A stretch of 64,000 nt of DNA from Vandiemenella viatica (GCA_031002005.1 CM061920.1:113946095-114010094), one strand, 5' to 3'. Counted from the stretch's first letter, positions 45,552 to 58,079 are shown. Made by a program: numbers and translations. The notes: a model not told the origin generated them from the sequence alone.

Positions 45552-47171
45552 AGGTATCCTCCCACGTCTTTCTAAAAAGAAATTTCAGAAAGTAGGTGAT
45601 GAAGTTATTAAAAAAGTTATAGAATTTTATGAGGATGATGTAAACAGCCGGTTGTGCCCTTGGAAAAAAGAATACGTTGCTATAACTGTTGACAATATCA
45701 AAGTTCAAAAACAAAAAAGGCTGATTCTGCTTCCTTTAAATGAGCTGTTTAGTGTTTTCAAACAGACTTATCCTAACCTTAAAATTGGCCGGTCAATGTT
45801 TTGTGCCCTGCGACCAAAGTTGTGTGTTCTACCAGGATCATCTGGCACCCATAGCGTTTGCGTATGTAAATACCATCAAAACATCAAACTCATCATTGAA
45901 GGAGCCAAGCTCACTGTAAGTTACAAAGACTTGATGGAATATCTCGTGTGTGATGTTAAGAAAGACAGCTGTATGCTGGACAAATGTTCAGAATGCCCTG
46001 AATCAGAAGGACTTCGTCAAGTTTTGGCAAATGAAATTGACAACTTGCCAGAAGAACTTGTTTTCATGGAGTGGATACAAACTGACAGAGTTGACCTCAT
46101 CACAAGATTATTACCAAAAGATGAGTTTTTAAATCATCTTGTAGAAGAAATGGAAAAACTAAAATCGCACCATTTCATTTCAAAAATTCAATCTGATTAT
46201 TTTATAGAACTTAAAGGTAAATCGAAGACAGTGAGTGTTTAGTCATTGGCGACTTTGCAGAAAACTTTACATTTTGTGTTCAGGATGAAATTCAAAGCTT
46301 TCACTGGACTAACAGGCAAGCAATGCTACACCCATTTGTCTTTTACTTTAAAAAAGAAGAAGAACTTTTTTGCAAAAGTATTTGTATCATTAGTGACCAT
46401 CTCATTCATGACACTTCTACAGTTTATGAATTTCAAAAGCATCTTATTAAAGATTTACTTCAGCGATGGTGCCAGCAGTCGGTACAAAAATAAGAAAAAC
46501 TTTATTAATATGTGCCAACATGAGAATGATTTTGGATTGATAGCTGAGTGGAATTTCTTTGCTACATCTCATGGAAAAAAAACTCTTGTGATGGTATAGG
46601 TGGTACTACCAAAAGGGAAGTCACAAGAGCCAGCATGCAAAGACCTTACAATGACCAAATTCTTACTCCAGAGGACATATACAAATACTGCACTGAAAAA
46701 ATAACTGGAATTACATACATCTTTGTTCCTGCAGAAGAAATCAGACAAACAGAAGACAAACTAATAAAAAGATATGAGCTTTGCTTGCCTGTGAAATGTA
46801 CAAGAGGGTATCATCGATTCACTCCTGTGACTGACAATGTAATCAGATGTTACACCACATCAAAAAGTAAAGAATTTGATGAGCACAAAACTTCAATCGT
46901 TTTCACTAACACAACATCCTTTACAAACAATGACTTTGTTGCGTACATTTACGAAGATCATTGGTGGCTGGGTATCGTCAAAGACAAGAGTGATCAAGAA
47001 AATGATCTACTGGTGCACTTTTTTAATCCAGCTGGCCCAAAAACTGCCTTCCAGATATCTAAAATGGATGAGGTATGGGTTCTAGTGAGTAAAGTTCTAA
47101 GGAAGATCACTCCTACAGAAATAACAACAATTTCTTGGAGAACGCACAACATTAGTGAAAAACTGCAATGA
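45552..47171 (+). pseudogene. Sola-like transposase, catalytic part, several frameshifts
   Basis: It resumes right after the LINE duplication. 45652-46242 gives CPWKKEYVAITVDNIKVQKQ..., LRPKLCVLPGSSGTHSVCVC, a Cys-rich segment and WIQTDRVDL. A shift near 46240 leads to VIGDFAENFTF (candidate catalytic Asp), then IISDHLIHD. Another shift near 46470 leads to SDGASSRYKNKKNFINM, and a third near 46590 to DGIGGTTKREVTRASMQRP and the C-terminal domain ending SWRTHNISEKLQ. These motif blocks are what I recall of Sola2-type transposases (RNase H-like fold). With three or more shifts plus the LINE, it is dead. Confidence 0.75.
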
Positions 47172-47469
47172 AATTTCTACACTCTTTAATATTTTAATTA
47201 AATTATGAACTAAGGCCTATTGTGTAAATGATCTGCCAAGCTTTTTATCATATTGGTAAGGTTAAAATATTAATAAACATTGCATTTTTAGTGCATCAGT
47301 CATGTAAGTGTTTAATTTTCATCTAAATGCGACTAATTATTTATGCTTAGTAAGATTGGCTACATCAACGAAAATGTTTAGCATGTTCTTGTGAATCCCT
47401 AATGTTTTTAGCTATTAACTGAAAAAGTATGTTTCTTAGTGAACAAGTAAGTTTCAAATCTAATTTACC

Positions 47470-48189
47470 ATTATACGTACTGTGCATACAACACAGTTTT
47501 TCTGAAAAATTTGATTCCATATAACTCTGGAACCAGTTGAGTCTCAGTCACCAAATTTTTAGCAAATGTTTATATCATGAAGATGTGCTTGGTGAATTAA
47601 TTTCATAATTTTTGACTCAGTCATTTTTGAGATACTCTTCTTCAAATATTGAAAAAGTTCGTTGTTTAGGTATTTTTTAAAAAATTTATAAAAAAATGGA
47701 CAAACTTGTCAAGCATCATATTTTTACAGCAAGCTTACCTATAATAAATCTACAAAAGAAAAAAAATTGAAGGTGAGTCTTTCTTCCTTTTAGTGATTTT
47801 ACAGCTCTGAAGTTCTTGTATTCAGTTAATTTAATCTTGGAAGTTATATATCTTTTTCTCCACTCCCATTACTATGTAGGTAAAACTATGTTATGACAAA
47901 AAATCTAGAGCATTTTATTCTGAACATTTTGGTTTTTATTTTGTCTTGATATCTTCAGAATTAACAGAGTTATAAACATTTACGCAAAACTTGATTTCAG
48001 CTAAAATTCGGTTTCAAAGCGAACTTAAAATGGCCGCCAAAAAAAAAAGTAAAAGCCTAAAAAAAAATTTACACACTGTTTTGAGCTCACTTAGTATTGG
48101 GGAGTAACTGGTGAAAAAATAAGAAAAACAAAAATATTGAGCAACAATTTTTTTTTTTTTAATCTGGGTGATTTTTAATGGATTGACCC
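47470..48189 (-). repeat. Right terminal inverted repeat
   Basis: Mirror of 40783-41500; ends GGATTGACCC at the CCAG duplication. Confidence 0.85.
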
Positions 48190-48193
48190 CCAG

Positions 48194-48460
48194 TCCTTTA
48201 TATTTCAGACAATTTTAAAAGTTTATTACTGTGCTCCCTTTTTCTCCTCAAGGAACTACAATGTAGGCATCTCGTACCCAAAAATGGAAGGTTTTTCTTT
48301 TCACAATGACTAGTATTCTTAGTAACAAATGTATGCCTTATAAAACCTCTGATAGTTTCTCTCTTGACATGTCACCACAGTAAGCCGCAATTTTTTTTCC
48401 TTTTCTCTAAGAACAATTGTTATTGAATTTCATTCATGCCCAAAGAACAAAATATAATTA
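48194..48460 (+). repeat. Repeat X, right part after the Sola-like insertion
   Basis: Matches 39230-39488 closely (TTTATATTTCAGACAATTTT, CTCAAGGAAC, GGCATCTCGTACC). Its left part is 40735-40782. Confidence 0.75.
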
Positions 48461-48697
48461 TCTTATAAAAAGTATTTCCGTTGTGTCACAATTGGTCTTA
48501 AATTTCTTGTCAAGAACTGTTCAGATGTTGAGAACACATTGCCTTAGTTAAACTTCTCTTGTTCATTTAAGTAAAGATTACTCCATTTTTCTATCTGAAA
48601 TCCTTTGTCTCACTCACCTCACCTGGCTTGCTTACATCGGGCACTTATCACACCTCATGTGTTCAAAAGTTTTGTAAGCCAAATTACAGCTTTAAAG

Positions 48698-49942
48698 TAG
48701 ACTTGCAATGAATCAATATTTGGCCAATGCCAAATACTGAATATTCTGCAGACTTCCTTCCTGAATAGCCGAATGTTTAGCAAACGTATTCGGCTTGAGT
48801 TGGGCCCATCTGTGTTGCTGCGATTGTCTCTAGCCCGCCCGTTCAAGTATAGTTATCTCCCACTATGTGTCTGTTTTGATATGCATGAAGCATGGCCTCA
48901 AATATCAGCGTTGAGTTATTTGTCACAAACTCCTTTATTTATTTTTTATTTATTTATTTATTATTTTTTTAATTTTATTTTTCTTTGCTTCAGTGCAGTT
49001 CTGGTGCTTCCTGCATAACATCAGACCTGAAGATGGCAGCAGAGCCAGCCGCTGAAAGCTCATTGTTGTTTTTCTTCAACGCCATCGAAGGAGAACCTGT
49101 GAAGACTTCAAACCATCAATACGTCGTGAAAGCCTTTGTTCTCACTCCCTTCCCCCCCCCCCCCCTTAAGGATATCGGTTACTTGTGCTAGATACCATTT
49201 CCGTGAGGGGTGAAGATTGAAAAGCTTTCTTGTGATAGTTTGTAATACAGGATAAGCCTGAACTGTTGCTACCATTTTCTGAACTGCACCTTAAGTTGTT
49301 CCATAGTTACTGTATTTTTATCAATTCTTCTTGTTGTATGATATGCCATTCTTCAATGGCACCATATGGATTGATAACTGAGTGCAGTATTTTCATAGCC
49401 AAAACATCCTCAAACCTAATTTTTAAGTCTGTGAGAAGGGCATTTACGCTAAATGTTGAAAATAGGGCAAAGCTCCATCATCCTTGCCATTTGTCAGTGA
49501 CAAGTTGGGGAACGGGGAAAATTCATGCCTGCCAATGTTTTGCTTTGATAGATTAATTCTGGCAAGAAAAGCTTAAATTATGGACTTCATTTTATTAATT
49601 TCAGACTGTCACCTTATAATTACAACTATTGCCTGACAATGCAGAAAAATTAGTTTTTCTGCATCACAATCTATCACTCCTAAATTTCAATTGATCAAGA
49701 GAATAGATATTTAACATGTTTGTTAGTTACACTTTGAATTTGTAGAAGTTGATAATGCATGATTATGTTTAAGCAAAATACATTATCATATAATGAATAA
49801 TTGTTTTATTTCAGGCAATTACCTAACTGTTAAAAAAAGTCCTAAGTATTCAGCCAAATAGTACCTAGATATACGGCATTTGGCTGAATATGATAAAAGT
49901 GACCGAATACCAAATAGTTGCTGAATATTCATTGCAAGCCAA
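48698..49942. mobile_element. hAT-like element, 1.25 kb
   Basis: Ends TAGACTTGCAATGAAT and the complement of TTGGCTTGCAATGAAT. Flanks CTTTAAAG (48690-48697) and CTTTAAAT (49943-49950) form a 7-of-8 target duplication. CCGAATA and GGCTGAATA motifs repeat near both ends, as in many insect hAT families. No transposase is recognised; the 96-residue frame at 49266-49556 has no known motif. Confidence 0.75.
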
Positions 49943-50279
49943 CTTTAAATCAATTTTTCTGCCCCATATGATCCTTATTTCAAAATGATTGTTTTTATTT
50001 TTAGAGTGCATTTGGATGTTTGTGGTGTTAAGCATTAAATTTCTAGCTATCCTGCATCAACCAATACTTCATTGATTTAGGCTTGTAAACTAATTCGATA
50101 CCAAACTTAAATTCATGCAATTTAACTGTTATAAATTTTACTTGCCACATTCCCACAAGTAGTAGAAGGCTTACATTAAGTTCTATTACAAAGAGTTATC
50201 TATATGTGCTATATGTAATGCTTTCCATAGCATTTTTTTTTTTAGAGACTATGATTTTTCATTATACTTTTACATCATT

Positions 50280-51070
50280 TGATGCAGTAAGGAAATATGA
50301 TCAACACATGATCTACATGTAGCAAACCCGTAATGCTCTTCTCAAGTCATAATTAGTTTCTAATCTATTTTTTGTAAGTTTGTGAAAGATTTCCATCAAT
50401 GAAGCCATAACACAAATCCCACGATAATCTGAACAAACTTCGCGATCTCCTTTCTTGATATTATAACCTACCTTCAGTTACTTGGGTATTATGCCTCCAT
50501 GCAATATTCTACTGAACAATTGTGTTAGTGTTACATCTTTGTTACTGCCATAATTTATAGTTTTCAAATTGATCCCACCAGTCCCAGGGTATTTAATGTC
50601 TAAAGCACTTCGTCTTCAGAAATTTGTACGTCATTACCTTTTTTTTTCATTTCCATCTCCTAAGTATTATCTCTAAACACATTCAATAATTTTTTTAATG
50701 TTCTGCCCATTCTGTTAGTTTTATCAGCTGGAGAGTAGCTTTTGTTCCTTGTCAGAGTCTTTTTAATACAGACCATGCTTCTTGTGATCTCCTAAGTTGC
50801 AGTTTACAATTAACATTCATACAGTTTCTTTTCCACGTTTCATTTGTTGCCATCCTTATTTTATTCCTCTTTTCCTTAAAGAATATTCCTTGTTTCATCT
50901 TAATTATCATTCAGCCATTGATTGAAAGCATTCTTTTTTTTATTTTACTGCTAACTTTGTTTCCTCTACTTTATGTTTGTGATTCTTTTCCTTTATGCCT
51001 AACCTCTCTGCTATATTTTTTTTAATTATAAATTTTATGTATCATATGTTTCTGTGTACTTCCATCAAAT
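50280..51070 (-). pseudogene. Decayed RTE-like LINE reverse transcriptase region
   Basis: Minus-strand fragments LQLRRSQEAWSVLK, DVQISEDEVL and, nearer the end, KKGDREVCSDYRGICVMAS correspond to the RT region before and at finger motif KKGDR..C..YRGIS. Many stops. Confidence 0.6.
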
Positions 51071-51669
51071 GAATCATTCTATTGACAAATAATCTTCTCA
51101 TTCTTTAATCTCGTAAATCTATCAATATTATAATAGTTATTTTGATCCTTCTTGATTTTTTTCAGTTCTATAGCAATGTTATTATTCCCTTTGACTTTCC
51201 ATGGCCAGAAACATTTCATTTTTACCAGGTAGAGATCTGATTCATATTGGGCTCCTCTATATGATCTCACATCATTTGCCTTACAACTGTTGTTGTTGTT
51301 GTTGTTGTTGTTTTAGGATGCGTTGACAGCAATGTCATTAGTGCCCTAACAATAACCAGCTAAAACAGTGGCTTAAAAATATACTAAATTACTGTCTGCA
51401 TGGTCGACTGTAAAAGGGTCGGTCATACAGACAACATAATAAAATAAATCATAAAAAAGTATGTGGTTGTAAAAGGGCCTCCAGGACTTAAGACTTAAGA
51501 ATATCTCGATGGCTGTAAAGGGGCCAAATAGGTTTACAAAGGATTGAAAAACACAACATGTCTCACTGGCTGTATAATGGCCAGCAAGACAGGAATTATA
51601 ACAATATAAAAAATAACAACAATGCGCGTTGACGGGTGGTTCTAAAGGGGGCACGCATCCATATTAAAA

Positions 51670-52126
51670 TTAGGCCGATCTGCCTAAAATCTTAGGTACT
51701 AGACCAGCCACTGCACAAAATTTTAAAACACTGATCACATTGCTGGTCCCATTGTTTAAAATAAGGGACAGATCATTGGCCAGGCCAACGTCTGCCCTTA
51801 AATCTAAAAACGGTACACAATCAATTAAAATGTGGCGCACCATCAGAGGTACGCCACAGGCATCACATTTTGGTGGGTCCTCCCAGCAGAAAAGAAAGCT
51901 GTGCATCAGAGGACAGTGCCCTATACAGAGGCAAGTAAGTAGAACCTCATCCCTCTTCGCCCACTGGAAGGAGATGCTCCATGGCTGAACGGTCGGTTTG
52001 ACCAGCTGGAGCTCTACCTCCAGCCACTGCCTCTGCCAAACATCAAAAACAAATCTTTTTGCTCCCAAGGCAAGGTCAGACTTTAGGACCAGATCAAAAT
52101 CAATTCTGACCTTTTCACAGGGTAAA
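51670..52126 (-). pseudogene. LINE ORF2, C-terminal fragment
   Basis: Open in one frame: VWQRQWLEVELQLVKP, then LLTCLCIGHCPLMHSFLFCW, then the Cys/His motif CDACGVPLMVRHILIDC, ending VPKILGRSA. This is the region after RNase H in RNase H-bearing I-group LINEs. Interrupted upstream by the MITE. Confidence 0.8.
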
Positions 52127-53167
52127 GGCCCATTCACATTAGTGGTCAGCTCAGCTCAGGTCAGCTCAACTCACGATCCAGGATAGAATTCACACTAGCG
52201 GTCAGGTAAACTCAGGTCAGAGAAGATCAAGTCATAGACGATGCCCATTTCATACGAGTTGCTCACATCAAATGATGCCACTTTCTAAGCTAACGTTAGC
52301 TAAAATCACACTGATTTTGAATGAAGAGATTAGGAACAAAAAGACGACGGTTCGGGTTGAATCCAGAGTTTTAAATCGCAAACAGATCAAGAGATAAAAA
52401 TTTTATCAACTGGCTATGCCATGTGAGACTAGTGGTGGGAAATGTTTTTGATACTTTAGCTTAAAAATTTCAAATTTAATTTAGAAAACTTAACTCTGCT
52501 CCAAAATTAATTGATAACATAATTTTAACAACATATATTTTGCACAATTGTTTTCAGAAGAATAAAATTTCATGTCATGTAGTGAATATCAGGATGAATG
52601 GGAGGAACCCTTTTGAAACAAAAAATAAATTCACAACATTTTTTAATTCTGAAGCAGAATCTATATCTTGGCAATACGAAAACGTTGTTGTTGTTGGAGT
52701 TTAAGGGTGCTTCGACGGCGGGGTCATTAGCGCCCTAACAACGACCGGCTTAGCAATGTGGCTTAAAATCTAAATATTTCCGTCCGTATAATACAAAACA
52801 TCCAATAATATTTGAATTTATATAAATTTTGCAAACTTTTTAATAATCAGAAATAACATACCTTTAAAACATTATTTTTTATTTATTACTCTGACTAAGT
52901 TAAGTTTTTACTCTTTTTATTGTTTATGAGCAGAAGTTTTTAGACATTCGTCACTCAAGTTGATCTGACCTGACCTGACTGTTGCACATTCACACTAGTG
53001 ATCAGCTCAGCTCAGGTCTTGACCATTGTTGATTGGTGGTGGTGCGATCTTCAATTTGACCTGCCTTGCTCAGACCTGAGTGGACCGCGTAGTGTGAATG
53101 CTCCCATTGGATTACATGTATAGCGATTTTTTACCTGAGCTGAGCTGACCACTAATGTGAATGAGCC
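52127..53167. mobile_element. 1.04-kb MITE with TTAA-like target
   Basis: 35-bp terminal inverted repeats start GGCCCATTCACATTAGTGG and GGCTCATTCACATTAGTGG, flanked by TAAA (left) and TTAA (right). Subterminal TCAGCTCAGCTCAGGTC units repeat in both orientations. No ORF. TTAA-type flanks suggest piggyBac or Kolobok relatives; undecided. Confidence 0.8.
52683..52769 (-). repeat. LINE 3'-tail fragment inside the MITE
   Basis: GTTGTTGTTGTTG followed by GGGTCATTAGCGCCCTAAC and GACCGGCTTAGCA matches the 3' terminus of LINE copies A and B in the same orientation. A very short 5'-truncated insertion. Confidence 0.8.
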
Positions 53168-53994
53168 TTAACTTGGCAGCTTCACCAGCTGCCCTCATTT
53201 CCACATATGGCTACCAACCCAGCAGAGTACAACCGCCTTTCCTAAGGACTGTTCTGTACATCTTGGACAAGATGATCTGCTGGGTACATACTACCTAAAG
53301 CCTGAATTCAGCTGAGGGAATCACAGCATATGATCTAATTCATACCGCGACTTACTTTCATATGCTGGAGAGACTTTAACGAAGTGTAACACTCTGAAGT
53401 GTATATGCTCCACATGCTATTCAGCTTGAATCTGTAAGTCGCTTGAGGGAACACTACAGAACAATCTACTCCATTAACCTGTTTAAACATTGTCAGCGGT
53501 ACACAGCTTGTTGTACCGTGACAGTTCTAAAATTGTTCTGGGCCTCTTTAAAAGCCAAGGAGGAGATCTGACCCTGGTGATGAAAAGAGGGCATCTCAAC
53601 CCATATTCCTCTTAAATAGCCTTTGTACAGTAGCTGAACAGTTTGGTTGCTCTAAGTCGATTAGGATAAAGCCGTTCGCAATTTGGGTTCATTACTACGT
53701 CATACACGGGACTGCCAGGTGTTTTGGCAATATGTATATAGTGTTGTACCATGAGGAGACGCTGGCATACTCCCATACTTTTGTTGATGATGTGGAACAG
53801 CTAATGGAGCTCTCAAAGTTCTGCCATGATCTCCTTTTGTTCTCCCTAATCACACGACGTGCCTTGGCTCTCGCAATTCGAAACGCTGCGAGGTTGTCAG
53901 GTGCTGGGTGTAATATAAACCGACGCAACCATTTGTGATTCTTCTGGTTCCAAAGATGAGACAGACATCTCTGACTCAGTGAATTCCTCATCAA
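53168..53994 (-). pseudogene. LINE ORF2, internal fragment between endonuclease and RT
   Basis: Contains HKWLRRFILHPAPDNLAAFR, IARAKARRVIRENKRRSW and SSISCSTSSTKVWEY, the linker preceding the RT domain in I/jockey LINEs. The rest (53168-53690) is too decayed to read. Confidence 0.7.
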
Positions 53995-55150
53995 CTCTAA
54001 TATTTTTTTATTCTTCCTTCCCTTTCCTTGGGAGGAGATGAAGAAGGGGATTTCACGAACTGAGTCGGGTCCGCCTGCCTAAACTTCGGGCCCTGTATTT
54101 TTTGTTCGCATCCTTTTCCACCAGTAGCAGATGTTGTTCCTAACTTTGGCACTGCACGTGTTGGAATCAGAGGAGCAGTTCCTTTTACTGTTACTGCTGG
54201 TGGGCCTTTCTTACTGCTGCTGGAGTGGGTGAGGTAGCAGATGTATTGCTACCAATGTCTGTGGTGCCAGATGTTACAACCTTAGCGGATCTTGCACCAC
54301 TTTTGCATTGGCATGAGCACATTGTGTTTGTTGTCATGTCTCCAATGGACGTCTGGGTAGCAACACACTCTTTCCTGACGGGAGTAGAAGCCATCTTGGC
54401 AAAACTAGTTGCGAACACGGGAACAGCAAGCAACCTGACCTTTTCTTTGCTTTCTCATAAGAAATGCGCTCTTTGGTCTTCAACTCCTGTATCTTGATCT
54501 CTTCAAGATACATTGACACTCCAGGCAGGGTGCTACCGAGAGTAGTTGAGGCACACCTGTGGGAACATACAACTTATACCAGGTTCATGCACCCTTGCTG
54601 CTGCACTTACCACATGTGGGGTTGCCCTTACACGACGCCATTGTGTGCCCAAACCTCTGGCACTGGAAGCACTGCATTGGGACCTGAACATACGTGCATA
54701 CATTTAGGTTCAGATAACCAGCCTCCATATTTTTGGGCAACACTGGAGTGTCAAATTTCAGGACGAATATGGCAGTCTTTTCTGGTCCGTCCCTAAATCC
54801 ATAACAGCACAGCAGGTGACTACGCCTTTACTGGTATTTAAGGACTTAAGGAGTTTGCATTTTATGACGAACTTCCCGAGCTTCTCGCAATTGAAGAGTT
54901 TGGTAGCCTGCTGACTACTGGCCATTTCCAGCAGCAGTGTCCCATTCCTCAGTTTTAACAGAGTTTGAGGTACCTACAAGACCCTTTGAGAGGTAGAAGT
55001 TTGACACCTTTTCAAAACTTCTTTCTGCTCTTTACATTATAACAAAAGTGTTCTGTAGCGAACAAACTTTTCTGTGACTATCACTTTCAGAAGTGTGGGA
55101 CGGGAGCTATCAACCCTCATCCGCTTCTTAGTATTGTGTGTGTTTATATT
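53995..55150 (-). pseudogene. LINE ORF1, decayed copy
   Basis: Collinear with the intact ORF1 at 43719-45137: segments CVATQTSIGDM, CSCQCKSGARSAKV, EEIKIQELKTKERISYEKAK and TKSLKTKNLSKKQLDP are recognisable, with frameshifts and stops between. Confidence 0.85.
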
Positions 55151-55601
55151 AGTCTGTGGCACATCACCACCACAGGGGTCTAGTTGTTTTTTGGAAAGGT
55201 TTTTGGTTTTTAAAGACTTCGTTTTTGGTTCCACGAGTAAGGAGGAAAGGTCCGGGGGTGCATACCTCCATTGCGGATCCCCTGGGCTAATACAACAGAG
55301 TGTGCAGGTACCCCTGAGGTTGCATGCTAGTGAGTGATTGCCCTCATTACCCATTCACCTCCTTGGCACATGTCAAACCGTGAGGTTAAGGTTTTTTATA
55401 GAGGTTTGTTCCATCCTCATGATCTGGACGATCCCACTCTTCTAGACCCGCAACGTTCCACCATCACGCCCTACAGTGGTCGTTGAAGCATGATAGGAGT
55501 TTACGGTGTGGGAAACTTGTGGCACTCACAAGTTTCCAGTTGGGGTGCTGTGGGTTTGCCAAACCCGTACATGGCATTTGCGTACCAGACCCCTGCGGGC
55601 A
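55151..55601 (-). repeat. 5' UTR of LINE copy B
   Basis: Matches 45138-45539 (for example GTTGCACGC/GTTGCATGC TAG, GTGTGGGAAACTTG, GGTACGCAA). Promoter activity of such 5' regions is family knowledge, not shown here. Confidence 0.8.
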
Positions 55602-55612
55602 CCTTACAACTG

Positions 55613-56286
55613 CTTCTGTGAGTAATTTTAGTTTAATTTATTGTAGGTCAAAATTCTGTACTATTCTGCTGCCAAGTATACTAGTGAATATTTGTGTTAG
55701 AAAAATTTATTAGTAATTTTTAAATCAAATTTTTTCACATACTTTAAATTAGTCACTCTCCATTGTGATTATATTCTACTTCTTCCCTTTTTTCCCACTA
55801 TCTTGCAAAATTTTTTTGTCCCTCTTATTGCTTGTCATCCATTATTATCAGTTTTTCCTTTCCTGGGAGTTTTTCTATAGTCTCTCAGAGAGTTGTTTAG
55901 AAGTTATCTTTTTCCCAATCTTTTGTATCATTTGTGGGAGCATATACTCCAACAATAATGACCTCTCCGGAAAATAGCATCATTTCAACTACAACAATAC
56001 ATCACCGAGTTGTGATGTGGCAATTTTTGGTGGCAGCCACTACTTTTAATGTTGAGAATAACAGACTGAGGTACCTAAATCAATAAGAGAATTTTTTTAG
56101 GTTACGTTCAGATCTTCAGATTTTTTAATAATAATTCTAAATACCAAACATAATTTTAACAACATTAAAGAAATTTTGTCTCTTTTTCTAATTAAATCAA
56201 ATAATTACAAACCAGAGACATAAAACTGAAGCACTATTTAAATGCAAATGATAAAATATTGCAAAAATTATTATTAAAGCTTACAC
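55613..56286. other. No supported feature
   Basis: T-rich; a 70-residue frame at 55765-55977 is low-complexity hydrophobic and not convincing. Confidence 0.4.
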
Positions 56287-56408
56287 TTTGATATTGCAAA
56301 CACAAGATCTCTCTCAGCACCAAGATGTTCATCCAGTTGAGGTGGACCCATTAAACATGACAGGAGAGTACACAGACCCCTTCTTTCCACTTCAGCAAAA
56401 GTATCTAT
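56287..56408 (-). CDS. Candidate internal exon of an unidentified host gene
   Basis: Minus strand: acceptor TTGATTTTTACAG, then 122 bases open in one frame only, IDTFAEVERRGLCTLLSCLM then GPPQLDEHLGAERDLVFAIS, then donor GTGTAAGC. Composition (amphipathic helix-like, no low complexity) looks like a conserved helical-repeat protein. I cannot name it. The donor is imperfect. Neighbouring exons were not found with confidence. Confidence 0.5.
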
Positions 56409-58079
56409 CTGTAAAAATCAATGTGAAGTATAGATCTCTTGTCTTGGCATTTATAATATTTTAACCCCATCAGACAACCAGACACACTTAACACAAATTT
56501 ATTACTTGAAAGATAACTTCAGATATTGTTCCAGTTTAATGAACTCACAACACAAATACTTTTTACACAATGTAAGCATCTTCTTTAAATTATAATAACA
56601 ATGGCAATATGATCTGTGAGCTATACACTACAAATATATTAAAATATGAATGTCAGAAGAATCATTTTTGGCACAAAATATCCCTTTATAGATAATCTCA
56701 GATGTTCTTGTTATTTCATTCTTAACCAACAAAACAAATAAAATTCTGATTATACTTAAAATGTTCTAATATTAAACATTCAGTATTTTAACAAAGATGC
56801 AAATCTTATAAATTTTTGGACACATTCCTATGAAAGAAATTTTCAACTTGTAATATGTACAATTTACAATTCATTTTGCTTTTAACTAGTATTAAGGAAA
56901 ATATTGAGTTGAACTGGACTATTTCTATATTACAAAAGAACAGCAAACCAATTTCTGCAACAGAGTCTTAGTTACAGCATTAAAAGTGGCCAATGGAGAA
57001 AAACTTACATCTTTAAGCTTATTTCAAGTAACAATGAAACTTTCATGAATGAAAATGTGATACTTTTAGAGGAAGTAAAGTGTCTCAGTGTTAAGTTGAT
57101 TTCTTTGCTTGGAGTTGCAAAGAATTCTTAAGCTGTGACCATTGCTGATACTAAGTTCACTGATTTAAAGTATGATACTATTATGAAGTTGCATCTTCAT
57201 CACCAGTATGCTTAATTATTCCCACAACAGATAAATGATTTCAGGTTGATACTGAAATTAAAAAAAAAAGTCCACTGTAGATAAAAATGTATATTCTTGA
57301 AAATGTTTTTGAAATTAATAGCTTGTTAATCTAAGGCATCAGAACATTTGAATCTTTTACGTTAAGATAGCAGGTCACCACTAATTATCGACTGATGCAT
57401 ACTCCTGAAACCTTTCACACGTACTCCAGCACTTGTGATAGATGAAATTAAAGTTGAAGAAGTTTAATAGGATCATATCACTGATGACGACTTCCAGTTA
57501 CACTTCATCCAAAATATTTTCAGAGTCATACTACCAAAAATATTCAAGTCCTCAAAACCACACACATTAAAATTTCTCGCAGAATTGACATCGTGAGACA
57601 ACTTGATTGTTGACATTACTTACGAACAACTGCCCACCGAGACAATATGAGAGGGAGGGGTATTTACAAACTTTATCGTGGGATCCACTTTCTCAGATCT
57701 GACTGAAATATAAGTATGTTGAAGCCCCCATTTTTCTCAATATTTTCTTATATTACAATATCTTTCTTAAATTGCATACTTTTCTTGTTATTAAAGCAAG
57801 AAGTTCTGTTTCTGATATTAGCTAATAACTTTTGAAATATTTATTCAACCACTGAGATCTTTGAATCATTGTATTTCTTAAAGTTTTTCCTATCATCAGG
57901 TGCACGTTGTTTTACTACGCTCATTTTACTTTGAGTGTAATTTTTAATAAACATCAACTATGCCTGAAAATCCTTTATTTTTCAACTGAATGACACAATA
58001 TAAAAATCTTTGTGAATTAATTTATCTTTAACTACATTTTAGCTTGAAATGAAGATAAACATTGTTTTCCTCAAAAAAC
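56409..58079. other. No supported feature
   Basis: AT-rich; probably intron if the exon at 56287 is real. Confidence 0.4.

Larger units (their letters stand above)
40783..48189 (+). mobile_element. Sola-like DNA transposon, 7.4 kb with LINE insertion
   Basis: Long terminal inverted repeats (about 40783-41500 and 47470-48189) begin GGGTCAATCCATTAAAAATC. CCAG flanks both ends (40779-40782 and 48190-48193) and occurs once at the paralogous empty site, proving insertion. It encodes a transposase of the kind I associate with Sola2 elements, which make 4-bp duplications. Without the LINE the element is about 4.67 kb. The exact Sola subgroup is inference. Confidence 0.8.
51290..55601 (-). mobile_element. 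I/jockey-type LINE copy B, broken, with nested MITE
   Basis: Flanked by CCTTACAACTG (51279-51289 and 55602-55612), an 11-bp duplication. It reads on the minus strand: 5' UTR, decayed ORF1, an ORF2 fragment, a MITE, the ORF2 end, 3' UTR and a (CAA)n tail at 51290-51313. Same family and same 5' start as copy A, but much more mutated. Most of ORF2 including the RT domain is deleted. Confidence 0.9.

Noticed and set aside
48980..49150. Hammerhead-like CTGAAGATGGCAGC...GAAAG
   Set aside because: Stem II and the position of GAAA do not fit the required spacing.
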